64,000 bases of DNA from Methanobacteriota archaeon. Its GTDB lineage: Archaea > Halobacteriota > Methanosarcinia > Methanosarcinales > Methanosarcinaceae. Where the stretch lies: assembly GCA_023399215.1 (NCBI GenBank), contig JAEWQJ010000022.1:160689-224688 (forward strand), in the 5' to 3' direction. Positions 42,733-51,733 of this stretch are shown in pieces (position 1 is the stretch's first letter; each line of letters starts with the position of its first letter). The notes under the pieces were generated by a model. It saw only the letters and a program-made list of their open reading frames with translations, searched no databases and was not told the origin of the DNA. The translations under genes were made by a program, and so were the position numbers.

Positions 42733-43785
42733 CTGAAATCCGTTGTATCAAAATTGTCGTTTTTAAATCGTTATTTAACCCTGTGGATCTTTCTGGCTAT
42801 GTTTATCGGCGTAGCCTTAGGCTTCTATTTCCCCGGATTTGCAGATTTATTACAGGATCTGACAATTGGTGCCACTTCAATTCCTATTGCCATTGGGTTA
42901 ATAGTTATGATGTATCCTCCGCTGGCACGAGTTAAATATGAAGAGTTAGGCACGGTATTCAGGAATCATAAGGTATTAGGCTTATCTTTACTACAAAACT
43001 GGATCGTCGGCCCGATTTTAATGTTTATCCTGGCAATTATATTTCTCAGGGCATATCCTGAATATATGGTAGGTGTTATTTTAATCGGTCTGGCCAGATG
43101 CATAGCTATGGTGATTGTCTGGAATACCCTGGCAGATGGGGATAATGAATATGCTGCTGCCCTGGTTGCTTTCAATTCAATCTTTCAGCTGGTTTTTTAC
43201 TCCGTTTTTGCTTATTTCTTTATAACTATACTACCTGAATGGCTGGGATTTAGTGGTATGGAAATACATGTATCCATGGGAGAAGTTGCTCAAAGTGTTG
43301 CGATCTATCTGGGAATTCCTTTTGCGGCTGGCTTTTTAACCCGTTATTTCCTGCGCCCCTCAAAAGGAATCGAATGGTATGATAACAAACTCATTCCAAC
43401 AATAGGTCCAATTTCACTTTATGCTCTATTGTTCACGATTATTGTTATGTTCTCGTTAAAAGGCGAATACATTGTTGCACTGCCAATGGACGTTGTAAGG
43501 ATTGCAATCCCCCTCTTAATATATTTTGTAACTATGTTTGGGTTCTCTTTCCTTATATGCAAACAAATGAGGATTAATTACAAACAGACAACATCTCTTG
43601 CTTTTACCGCGGCTAGTAATAACTTCGAACTTGCGATTGCCGTAGCAGTAGCAGTTTTTGGTATCAATTCCGGGCAGGCTTTTGCAGCTGTAGTAGGCCC
43701 TCTGATTGAAGTGCCCGTAATGATCGGACTTGTCAATGTTGCACTCTACTGGAGAAGGAAATACTTTACAAAAAACACAAAATAA
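42733..43785 (+). CDS. acr3: Acr3 family arsenite efflux permease
   Basis: The ~350-residue protein has ten membrane helices and the Acr3 motifs LIGLARCIAMVIVWN (catalytic Cys in helix 4) and AFTAASNNFELAIAVA (helix 9). It expels As(III), driven by the proton gradient. The start is unusual. GGGGAG (42719-42724) lies 8 nt before CTG 42733 (then K-S-V-V-S-K-L-S-F), where homologues begin. The only standard codon nearby, GTG 42724, overlaps the ribosome site itself. I favour CTG; GTG 42724 would add three residues. It is co-transcribed with arsR. Confidence 0.88.
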   Translation: MKSVVSKLSFLNRYLTLWIFLAMFIGVALGFYFPGFADLLQDLTIGATSIPIAIGLIVMMYPPLARVKYEELGTVFRNHKVLGLSLLQNWIVGPILMFILAIIFLRAYPEYMVGVILIGLARCIAMVIVWNTLADGDNEYAAALVAFNSIFQLVFYSVFAYFFITILPEWLGFSGMEIHVSMGEVAQSVAIYLGIPFAAGFLTRYFLRPSKGIEWYDNKLIPTIGPISLYALLFTIIVMFSLKGEYIVALPMDVVRIAIPLLIYFVTMFGFSFLICKQMRINYKQTTSLAFTAASNNFELAIAVAVAVFGINSGQAFAAVVGPLIEVPVMIGLVNVALYWRRKYFTKNTK

Positions 43786-44709
43786 CTTTAAAGTAGCAAA
43801 GAAATCTTGCAGTTTATTACTTTACAGTCAATCAACTTTTGCATTTGCAGAGCAGTGGTAAAAGAATCTAAAATTAGACTGTGGGTTCAAGCCCAAAAAT
43901 TAACTTCGTTATCGCTGCTAAGGTTAGAAAATAATATATGAGATTCTTTGATTTCATATATTTACAAGATCATTTTGAATAATCATACATAGCTGAAAAA
44001 TTATTAGTAGATATTTCTTTTTGAAATCAATCCAATCTACATTATTAGTGCTATTTTCTGTAGTGGAAAGGTATATATTTCCATATACAACCTGTCATAA
44101 CTACATACAAGATTCCATTCATTAATTTTTGTAAGTTCGCACAAGATATTCCTGTGTTTGGTTTTTATAGCAGGTGATAATGTTCTATGGATTCCCATAA
44201 AACATCACCGATTTCGTGAAGACGTAATGTCAAATTTAGAATTTATACATAATAGTCATTTTGAGACAGAGATAGTACTGATTTTAATCAAATAGGCAAT
44301 ATTTAATATATAATAGACAATTAGACTATATATTAGATTTAAATTAAAATTAACTGAAATTTTTGAGTATTTAATTTCAGATAAATATGAAACAGAAAAA
44401 TATAGAGTATATTAAAAATTTTTAAAGTGATATTAAAAGGTATGCACTTTAGAAGCAGAGATAACTATACTTAAATTTATTAGGGGGTAAAAGTAAGACA
44501 CTAGTTTTCTTGGCAGCTCATGATATTGATCTCAGAATATCAAAGTAGAAAAGTATAAATATTTATGCGCATATGTGTAAAATCGGAATTTGTTTTTCTC
44601 TTTTGCAGTTCGAACCAGCCAATAACTAGCTAAAAAACTGCTACTCTAGAAGTTACAGATTGACTGAAAAGAAATATAGAAAAGAGCAAGATAAAGGAGT
44701 CCGAAAAGC
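43786..44709. other. AT-rich intergenic region with a tRNA-like remnant
   Basis: This 920-bp spacer is extremely AT-rich with many TATA-like runs near 44300-44420. One GC-richer segment at 43850-43905 resembles part of a tRNA and is listed separately. No gene is supported. Confidence 0.5.
43850..43905 (+). other. tRNA-like remnant
   Basis: GCAGAGCAGTGGTAA resembles a D-arm and TGGGTTCAAGCCCA resembles a T-arm, about 33 nt apart, but no acceptor stem or 5-bp anticodon stem can be paired. It is at best a decayed tRNA, possibly an old integration scar. Confidence 0.25.
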
Positions 44710-45414
44710 ATGTCGAAATCAAAAGATGTCTGGAAAGATTTTTTCAAAGATAAGAAACATGGAGGGCACAGATACTCATCTGAGGAGTTTCTTTCTATGG
44801 AAGCCAGGGAAAAACTGTTTCACCTTGAAGGAGGTAGAACACTTCTTGATTTTGGATGCGGAGCCGCAGAACTCCTTACTTACTATGCTTCGGAATATGA
44901 ACAGCTTGTAGGGGTGGATTTTTCAGAATCTATGCTAAAAGAAGCAAATAAAAGGATCGAGAAAAATAAGTGTCAAAACATAGATCTAATTCTTGCTGAC
45001 CACGAAACACTCTGGAAGAAACTGGAATCTTCTTTTGATCGAATAACTGCAGCCGGTGTAATTCAGTACTTAACATATCAGGAAATTGATAAATTTATCT
45101 CTGATGCATCAAAGCATCTGAATAAAGATGGCAAAATAGTATTTTTTGACATACTGGATTCCCGCCTATATCCGCTATGGAAGATAGGTCTATTCTCACA
45201 AAGCGCGAATGGCTTGAAAATTTTATGCAAAACAGGTTTTGAGTTTAGGACTGCGATATCGGCAAGCCTAAAAAATCGCCCAAAAGATATTCTCGGGTTT
45301 GCACACAATCCTTACATAATTGAAAAAATTGCAAATAATCATGGCTTTAGAATGATTTGTGTACGCTCAATGTATTACGAGTACAAATATCATACAATAA
45401 TGTTTCGGACTTAA
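44710..45414 (+). CDS. Class I SAM-dependent methyltransferase
   Basis: The 234-residue protein has SAM motif I RTLLDFGCGAAELL (about 43-56), motif II LVGVDFSESML and the post-motif ITAAGVIQYLT. A C-terminal extension (ISASLKNRPKDILGFAHNPYIIEKI) probably shapes the substrate site. The substrate is unknown. GGAG lies 11 nt before the ATG. It precedes a secreted deacetylase-like protein on the same strand, so it may act on a cell-surface glycan or lipid. Confidence 0.82.
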   Translation: MSKSKDVWKDFFKDKKHGGHRYSSEEFLSMEAREKLFHLEGGRTLLDFGCGAAELLTYYASEYEQLVGVDFSESMLKEANKRIEKNKCQNIDLILADHETLWKKLESSFDRITAAGVIQYLTYQEIDKFISDASKHLNKDGKIVFFDILDSRLYPLWKIGLFSQSANGLKILCKTGFEFRTAISASLKNRPKDILGFAHNPYIIEKIANNHGFRMICVRSMYYEYKYHTIMFRT

Positions 45415-45493
45415 AAGGCTGTTCGGATGGGTATCCAATTAGAAGAACCGAAGTCAGATGGAAAATAGAATATAAAATTAATATGGTGGTTTA

Positions 45494-47284
45494 GTGAACA
45501 GCCGTAGTCACCTAAAACTGTTTTCTCTAATACCGTTTATATTGGGTAGTTTATTTATTGGAGGAACTGAAACTTTCCCCTGTAAGGAGACTCCAAAAAC
45601 TCGTGAGAATATTGATCAAGGCACTCTTACCTTATTTTCACAAAACTACTCCAAATCTAACAGCGTTCCAAAAAATGTTTTTATTGCAAACCTTCAGGGT
45701 AATAAGATTTATGACAAATTATATTCTGCAATTTACGGGATGCTTAAGTCGGAGATTTTTTTCAAGACCTCAAAAGCACTACAGTATAAAGTAAGAAGAG
45801 GCTCCTGTTCACGTCCGTACAGTTTGTTTCCGGTTGCAGACACTGTTTTAGGATCCGGAATAAATGGATATACGGCAGATTTAGTTAAATCTTCCGAAAC
45901 TTATCAATTCTGTGAAGCCGCTTCGATCCCACTAATTCACTATATGGAGCAGCCAAGGCAGATTGGATCACTTTACATCTGTAGGCTTATACCAATGGTT
46001 AAATGCACTTACCAGATCTCAATAGATTTAGAGATGGATGACCCTAAAAGCTTTGTTGAGCTTAATACCCCAGGTTCAAAGTTGATTCTCCAAAAAGTAA
46101 ATAATAATATTATATTAGAAAGTTATTTTAAAGATTCTTCAGAAGATATCAGATGTGAATCCATATCCATCGGGAATGCGGCAGAAAAATATGATTTTGA
46201 GATTATGTTTGATGGATATAACAAAACAAACACTATTCTTGCAAAAGATGGCAAATGTATCGTGACCCCATTTTATAACACCGATAGGCAGAGATTGCCA
46301 TATGTGGATATTTCAAATGGGTACATTAAGTTCACTTCTTTTGTACTTGGAAAAGGAACTCACCTTGATTTAGATATATACAGTATAAGCCAGACCTCAG
46401 AAAGAAAGCTCATAACTGCGATTGGAAGTAACAAAATCCTGGCTTTCGGAATTGATGGCCCACATGTTAGAAATACAACCGAGCAGGGAATACGTTACCT
46501 TAACAGCAAAAAAAATAGAGGAACAATATGGTTTGATATAGAACTCCTTGAACAGCGCGATGAAGAGGACCTTGAATATTTGCGCGGTCTGGTCATCAAT
46601 GATTCATGGGACATAGGTGTACATTACTCAAAAGAATTGAACAGCTTTCCACTTGAACAGGCTTTTAAAATAATGGATGAAGGATATTCGTATGTGTATG
46701 AAAAAATCGGTCGAAAACCGACAAGCTGGTGCTCCATGAGAAACAGAGATAATATTATGCACGCTCTTTATGCATATGAAAACTTAGGGATGCTCTGGAG
46801 AAATGGAGACTCGGGAATCCATACGGAAAAATATATTGGGAGTCTGGAAGATGATACCTGGGAATGGTGGGAAACAGCATCCAGAGCAGGGATGGTACAC
46901 CCTGTTTTTACCCATGAACTTGATAAGGATCCAGCTATAAAATACTCAATTAGCCGCTCAAAATTTCAAAACTGGGTCAAGAATTATGAGTCAAACAATA
47001 TGTCCATAGTGTCTTTTCACGAGTACGGTCAAATAAGTCGAAATACATACGATGCCTCCTTTGATAACTTGCAATATACTGAAAACTCTGTCTTTTTTGA
47101 TGCACACACAAACGATGGCATTGCCCATGTAAATGTAAACATAAACGCTGGAAAAGATACTAAGGTTTATGACAACACATCTGGAAAATTCCTTGATTAT
47201 GACATAGAACCGGATAATTCGATTACTTTCTGGGTTGAAAACAACCATAGTTATATTATAGAGTTAAATAGCGCTGAATATTGA
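45494..47284 (+). CDS. Secreted protein with NodB-like polysaccharide deacetylase fold
   Basis: The 596-residue protein has an N-terminal hydrophobic segment (LKLFSLIPFILGSLFIGG, about 7-24) and a long N-terminal beta-rich region (about 150-310: IDLEMDDPKSFVEL, HLDLDIYSISQ) like a concanavalin-type module. The C-terminal part (about 318-530) reads AFGIDGPHV, IGVHYSKEL and PVFTHELDKD, positioned like NodB motifs, though the usual H-x3-H is altered. Catalysis is therefore uncertain. The GTG start has GGTGG 8 nt upstream. It is likely a surface glycan-active or glycan-binding protein. Confidence 0.7.
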   Translation: MNSRSHLKLFSLIPFILGSLFIGGTETFPCKETPKTRENIDQGTLTLFSQNYSKSNSVPKNVFIANLQGNKIYDKLYSAIYGMLKSEIFFKTSKALQYKVRRGSCSRPYSLFPVADTVLGSGINGYTADLVKSSETYQFCEAASIPLIHYMEQPRQIGSLYICRLIPMVKCTYQISIDLEMDDPKSFVELNTPGSKLILQKVNNNIILESYFKDSSEDIRCESISIGNAAEKYDFEIMFDGYNKTNTILAKDGKCIVTPFYNTDRQRLPYVDISNGYIKFTSFVLGKGTHLDLDIYSISQTSERKLITAIGSNKILAFGIDGPHVRNTTEQGIRYLNSKKNRGTIWFDIELLEQRDEEDLEYLRGLVINDSWDIGVHYSKELNSFPLEQAFKIMDEGYSYVYEKIGRKPTSWCSMRNRDNIMHALYAYENLGMLWRNGDSGIHTEKYIGSLEDDTWEWWETASRAGMVHPVFTHELDKDPAIKYSISRSKFQNWVKNYESNNMSIVSFHEYGQISRNTYDASFDNLQYTENSVFFDAHTNDGIAHVNVNINAGKDTKVYDNTSGKFLDYDIEPDNSITFWVENNHSYIIELNSAEY

Positions 47285-47606
47285 TGGTTTAACGGTTCTA
47301 TACAGGACGTTTTCTTGTGACCTGACTTTGCATATTTATTGATGATATTCATACAATTTGTGTATATAACGAGAGATAAAAATGGAAATATAATTAAAGA
47401 TAAGTTTCTCTTAATATTCAGGAACAATTAGAATTGTCTTTGATAATTTCACCAACAGCATCATTCACCGAGTAAGTGATCTAATGAGCCTCTCAAAAAT
47501 CTGCATTAAGCCAGTTGTGTATTTAATGTATTTTAAGAGACTGATACAAGATACCGTTGGAGCTTTTCTTATAAGTAACTGGAAACAGACGAAAAAGGAA
47601 AACGTT

Positions 47607-48053
47607 ATGCCTATAGAGGATTTTATGCTTCCTGAGGTACTTAGAATTCAAGGAGAAGGGTTTGAAAATAAAAGACAGGAGATGCTTATAAAATATTCAA
47701 AAAAATTTAGGAAAATTTTTTATATTATTAAAAGTCAGAATCAAGTAGTAGGCTACTCAGTATACTACATACGACTAATACCTACCTTTCAAGGTTTTAA
47801 GAAAAAATCAGTAGTTTGTTCAATATCAATTGATAGAAATTTTAGAAGACGGGGTTTTGGTGAGAAATTATTAAAAGATAGCATCCAGGAAATGAAGTTA
47901 AATAAAATAGCTTCTGTATTATTGTATGTAAATGTAAACAATGCCTCTGCTATAAAATTATATGAAAAACTGGGCTTTCGAATAATAAAAGAAATAAAAA
48001 ACATTTGTGGTGAGAACGAAAGATGTTATGAAATGGAATTGAATCTTGTTTAA
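47607..48053 (+). CDS. GNAT family N-acetyltransferase (RimI-like)
   Basis: The 148-residue protein has the acetyl-CoA loop SIDRNFRRRGFGEKLL (about 80-95) and NNASAIKLYEKLGFRII near the end, typical of RimI-like GNAT enzymes. I prefer ATG 47607 (AAAGGAAAA upstream); the frame extends to ATG 47484, with a basic N-terminal 41 residues that have no ribosome site. The substrate is unknown. It is flanked downstream by a long 16-bp repeat. Confidence 0.82.
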   Translation: MPIEDFMLPEVLRIQGEGFENKRQEMLIKYSKKFRKIFYIIKSQNQVVGYSVYYIRLIPTFQGFKKKSVVCSISIDRNFRRRGFGEKLLKDSIQEMKLNKIASVLLYVNVNNASAIKLYEKLGFRIIKEIKNICGENERCYEMELNLV

Positions 48054-48055
48054 CG

Positions 48056-48285
48056 GTTATTTGATTTAACTATTATTTGGCTTAACTATTATTTGGCTTA
48101 AAACTATTATTTGATTTAGCTATTATTTGGTTTAACTATTATTTGGCTTAACTATTATTTGGCTTAACTATTATTTGGTTTAACTATTATTTGGTTTAAC
48201 TATTATTTGGCTTAACGATCATTTGGTTTAACTATTATTTGGTTTAACAGTCATTTGGCTTAACTATTGTTTTTTTGACTGATTT
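48056..48285. repeat. 16-bp tandem repeat TTAACTATTATTTGG(C/T), about 14 copies
   Basis: It starts at the GNAT stop codon. Most copies are exactly 16 bp, with C/T at the last base, one 2-bp insertion (near 48100) and sequence decay at both ends. The centre is nearly perfect, which points to expansion by slippage. Confidence 0.93.
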
Positions 48286-48604
48286 CTGGGTTTAACTACC
48301 CCCTGAGTTATATAGAAGTTGTTTTTGTCAACGTACTTGTGTGTGCATCATAACATTTTATTGTCAGTGCCTCAAATTTGCTGTAAATTTGAAGTCAAGT
48401 TTTTGCGTACTATGGAGAAAATTGATCTACCGATATGGAATTATCTACCCAATAACTTTTTGAGATTTATTATTTTACAGAAAAATAGACACACTGCTGA
48501 TTAGTTCAAAATGATTTGAACTAATCCATAAATATAAAATTATCATAGTACAAATTACCTTAGCAGCTTGAATCAAGCCATATTGATAAAAAGGAGCTAT
48601 AAAA
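48286..48604. other. Intergenic region before AhpD-like gene
   Basis: AT-rich with an imperfect palindrome near 48505 (AGTTCAAAATGATTTGAACT, 48503-48522: perfect AGTTCAAA/TTTGAACT arms, 4-nt centre). This sits about 85 bp before the AhpD-like start and could be a regulator site. No gene is seen. Confidence 0.5.
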
Positions 48605-48937
48605 ATGAGAATGCTTGAAGAATTTTTCCCGGAGTTTACCCAGAAACTGGACGAAATTGATCAGCTTTACGCTGAAAAAAGAATGATTGACGAAAAGACC
48701 TATCAGTTCATTTGCTTTGCTCTCTCCATCAAAGCCAGGTCAAAACCCTGTGTTCTGAAGCATTTTAAAGGTGCCCTTGAAGCAGGAGCTACAGTCAAGG
48801 AACTTTCGTATATCTTTGCCCTGGTCATGCGAGAAGCCGCAGGCGCCGACGACTGCTGGACCCATGATGTAATTGGGGACTGGAAAGAAATCCTGAAGGG
48901 TAATATTTCCTGCAGCTGCGCAGGAGATGAGAAGTAA
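48605..48937 (+). CDS. AhpD-like carboxymuconolactone decarboxylase family protein
   Basis: The 110-residue helical protein has FALSIKARSKPCVLKHFKGALEAGAT, in which C-x3-H replaces the CxxC-x3-H of AhpD, and a C-terminal Cys cluster SCSCAGDEK. The single active-site Cys argues against the AhpD disulfide reaction; gamma-CMD-like or another chemistry is possible. AAGGAG precedes the ATG. It is a distant relative of the 35028 protein, not a recent copy. Confidence 0.82.
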   Translation: MRMLEEFFPEFTQKLDEIDQLYAEKRMIDEKTYQFICFALSIKARSKPCVLKHFKGALEAGATVKELSYIFALVMREAAGADDCWTHDVIGDWKEILKGNISCSCAGDEK

Positions 48938-49043
48938 GCTTATAATAACAACTATTTTCAAGTTTATTTTTCAAACCCAGTCCAAGAATTTGCTTTTAAG
49001 AATTATTCAAGACTGAGGTTTATAATTAAGAGTAAGGAATAAA

Positions 49044-50513
49044 ATGGACGAAAAATATCTGGCATACTTAAGGCAAAACTGGAAAAAAATAGGACTTTCC
49101 ATTTTTATTTTTATATTCCTGATCGCATTGGGAGTATTCATCTTCGATACTATAGAGTCCAACATTCCCCCTAAGTCATCAAACAATACTGTGTACGTAG
49201 CTGGCGATGGAAGTGGAAACTTTACCTGCGATGGAATTGATGATCAGGTAGAGATAAATCAAGCTCTTGAATATGTTGCAAAAAACCCACAGTTCTCAAC
49301 CGTTCATTTGAAAGGTCCAAATACATACGTCATCTCTAACAGTATTCTAATTGGAAATAATACAATCTTAGAAGGAGACGATACGGCTGTAGTAAAACTC
49401 CAGGATAACGCAAACTGGGCAGTGGGCAAGCCCCTGATAACACAGATGAACAACGCCGGAATTTTTGGAGTTACTATAAAAGGATTTGAAATAAATGGAA
49501 ATCATGACAAGAACGAAGATAAAAAGAGAGGGCAAGGATATTACAACATGATCAAATTCCTTAACGCTACAAACGTAGACGTTCATGATGTGTATATGCA
49601 CGACGGACATGGAGACGGGTTAAGAGTAGAGAAAGGCTCCAATATCACGTTTTATAATAACACTGTGTATAAATTGGGACATGATGGTCTTTTTGCCATT
49701 GATTGCCTGAATGTAGAGGCCTGGAATAATAGAATTACCTGCAGGACCAACAGCGGTCTTAGAGTCTGGAACTCAAACCATGTAAAGTTCCATGATAATG
49801 TAATAGATTCCTTCTACCACTGGAGCGCAGGCGGCTCTGGAGTTTTGATTGAGAAAACAACAGGTACCGTCAACGATGTTGAGGTATACAATAATACTAT
49901 TCATAATACTTATGGCCCTGGAATCTGGCTGATAGGTTATGGAGAGGCTTATCCTAAAGAAGAGGCGCAGAATGTCCACATTTATGAGAATACCTTCTAT
50001 AACACAGGTACTAATCCCAGTATTGACTGGGTAGGGGGAATTGTAACCAGCGGGTTTTATGACACCCTGATTGAGAGAAATGTGTTTGACGGAATATATC
50101 ATGCAGCCATTGTCCAGATGTATCCTCCTTCTTCCGAAGACACAGACAACTCAGTTGATCTCTCACCTCAGGGTACAGGGTACAAAACAATTGTCCGTAA
50201 TAACATAATCGTTGATACCCAGAAGCGTAAAAAAGACCCTGATGGAACAGGATACGCAGTGATTAATTATCTGCCTGAAACGCATTCCTTTGTACTGGAA
50301 AACAACTGTCTGTACAACAATACAGGTGGAAATTATAAAAATGCAAGCTCAACCACTGACATATATGTGAATCCTCTCTTTGTAAACCATAATAAGCATG
50401 ATTATCATCTGAAATCAAACTCCCCTTGTATTGATGCGGGATACGTGTCATCAAATTCATCAAAAGAGCTAGATGAGAATGAAAACAAGGTAAACATAGG
50501 AAGGTATGACTAA
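49044..50513 (+). CDS. Membrane-anchored right-handed parallel beta-helix protein
   Basis: The 489-residue protein has an N-terminal signal anchor (residues 16-35, LSIFIFIFLIALGVFIF) and then a parallel beta-helix of PbH1-like rungs. Asn-rich ladders such as NITFYNNTVYKLGHDG, VEAWNNRITC, VKFHDNVIDSF and LIERNVFDGIYHA repeat at about 22-25 residues. A VYVAGDGSGNFTCDGIDDQVEINQAL segment (about 49-74) is the usual entry of such archaeal proteins. It probably binds or cleaves surface polysaccharide; the active site cannot be assigned. AAGGAATAAA precedes the ATG. Confidence 0.83.
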   Translation: MDEKYLAYLRQNWKKIGLSIFIFIFLIALGVFIFDTIESNIPPKSSNNTVYVAGDGSGNFTCDGIDDQVEINQALEYVAKNPQFSTVHLKGPNTYVISNSILIGNNTILEGDDTAVVKLQDNANWAVGKPLITQMNNAGIFGVTIKGFEINGNHDKNEDKKRGQGYYNMIKFLNATNVDVHDVYMHDGHGDGLRVEKGSNITFYNNTVYKLGHDGLFAIDCLNVEAWNNRITCRTNSGLRVWNSNHVKFHDNVIDSFYHWSAGGSGVLIEKTTGTVNDVEVYNNTIHNTYGPGIWLIGYGEAYPKEEAQNVHIYENTFYNTGTNPSIDWVGGIVTSGFYDTLIERNVFDGIYHAAIVQMYPPSSEDTDNSVDLSPQGTGYKTIVRNNIIVDTQKRKKDPDGTGYAVINYLPETHSFVLENNCLYNNTGGNYKNASSTTDIYVNPLFVNHNKHDYHLKSNSPCIDAGYVSSNSSKELDENENKVNIGRYD

Positions 50514-50561
50514 TACTTGTAGGACTTACATTTGTAGGACTTACTAAAATCAAGAATTATT

Positions 50562-51530
50562 TTATGAGAAATCCGTTAACGTGAACTGCTTCGAACGGGA
50601 AAGTTTTGCCTGCATGGGTTTCATGTAGTCTCCAGACAAATGGTATCTTTCCATAAGAGAGCTGAGCATTCCATAAAGTTTAGCCTTATAGGCTATATCA
50701 GCTCCTCCTTTTGCATACAATTTGCGGTAAGGATCCGCAAGTTCGGGAAAGTTAAGTTCAAGAAAATCGAAAAAATGCTTTCTGGTTTCGCCCCTGAGGT
50801 TAAGAACTCCAGGCAGAGCGTAATCCACTCCACATTCGGTTGCAAGAGACATAATTTGCTCGAGATTCTGAGGGTTGTCGGTAAGAAAAGGAAGAATTGG
50901 CATCATATGGATTCCAGTAATAGCAGATGTGTTTTTAAAAGCCCGCAGGACTGAAAACCGCTTTTCAGGAGACGAAGTCAGGGGTTCCAGTAGGGCACTT
51001 AATTTTTCATCCACCGTTGTAACCGTAACTGCGATATTTACAGATGTTAGTTCAGCAAGTTCTGAAAGAAGGTCATAGTCTCTGAGGATAAGGTCCGATT
51101 TTGTAGATATAGTGACCGGATTTCGGTATTTAATCATCAGCGCCAGAACCTCGCGCATCAACCTGTACTTTGCTTCTACAGGCTGATAACTATCGCAGAC
51201 CCCGCCTATATTAATTACTTCCTTTTTCCAGCTTCGTGCTGCAAGCTGCTTTTCAAGAGCTTCTGCAACATTCGTTTTTACGTAAATTTTTTGAAAAAAA
51301 GCACATTTTTTGTCCACTACAGAAGAACAGCTATCTCTCCCGAGTCCTGGCTCTGCACAAGCAAACTTCTTCTTTTCTTCCAGATAGCTATGAGAATACA
51401 CTGCATAACAGTAATTACAACCGTGTTCACAGCCCCTGTAAATATTCAAATCCCAATGAAATGGTAGATTAATCCTGCTGGATTTATTTATCCGATTCAG
51501 AGCTTTTTTAACCTTGAGTTCTTCGAACAT
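50562..51530 (-). CDS. Radical SAM protein of the SplB-like/Rv2578c family
   Basis: The 322-residue protein has the radical-SAM Cys motif CEHGCNYCYAVYSH (about 33-46), GGVCDSYQPVE, TISTKSDL, VAVTVTTVDEKLS and a C-terminal domain with GGADIAYKAKLYGML. The family (COG1533) is distantly related to spore photoproduct lyase; its substrate is unknown. It stands alone, followed on its strand by no close gene and preceded by repeats at 51570-51670. Confidence 0.83.
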   Translation of the reverse strand: MFEELKVKKALNRINKSSRINLPFHWDLNIYRGCEHGCNYCYAVYSHSYLEEKKKFACAEPGLGRDSCSSVVDKKCAFFQKIYVKTNVAEALEKQLAARSWKKEVINIGGVCDSYQPVEAKYRLMREVLALMIKYRNPVTISTKSDLILRDYDLLSELAELTSVNIAVTVTTVDEKLSALLEPLTSSPEKRFSVLRAFKNTSAITGIHMMPILPFLTDNPQNLEQIMSLATECGVDYALPGVLNLRGETRKHFFDFLELNFPELADPYRKLYAKGGADIAYKAKLYGMLSSLMERYHLSGDYMKPMQAKLSRSKQFTLTDFS

Positions 51531-51562
51531 CCCGGAATAAGATAGGGTTGAGAACTATAATA

Positions 51563-51675
51563 AACTTAAGAAAGGAGAAACTAAGAAGAACTTAGAGAAA
51601 CTTAAGAACAGAGAACCTAAAAAGAACTTTGAGAAACTTAAGAAAAAAGAACCTAAAAAGAACTTTGTAGCAGGA
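51563..51675. repeat. Degenerate tandem repeat AGAACCTAAAAAGAACTTTGAGAAACTTA
   Basis: About three imperfect copies of a roughly 36-bp unit containing GAGAAACTTAAGAA and CCTAAAAAGAACTTTG separate the radical SAM and membrane-protein genes. Confidence 0.75.
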
Positions 51676-51733
51676 AACATATTTCCAAAAAGTAGAAAAG
51701 GAGAACATTACTCCCAGTAGTTATTCTCTAGAA

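Noticed and set aside
48056..48285. Repeat array considered as CRISPR
   Set aside because: The 16-bp units are contiguous with no unique spacers, and no cas genes are in the window. The same holds for the arrays at 3047, 21140, 34801 and 37871.
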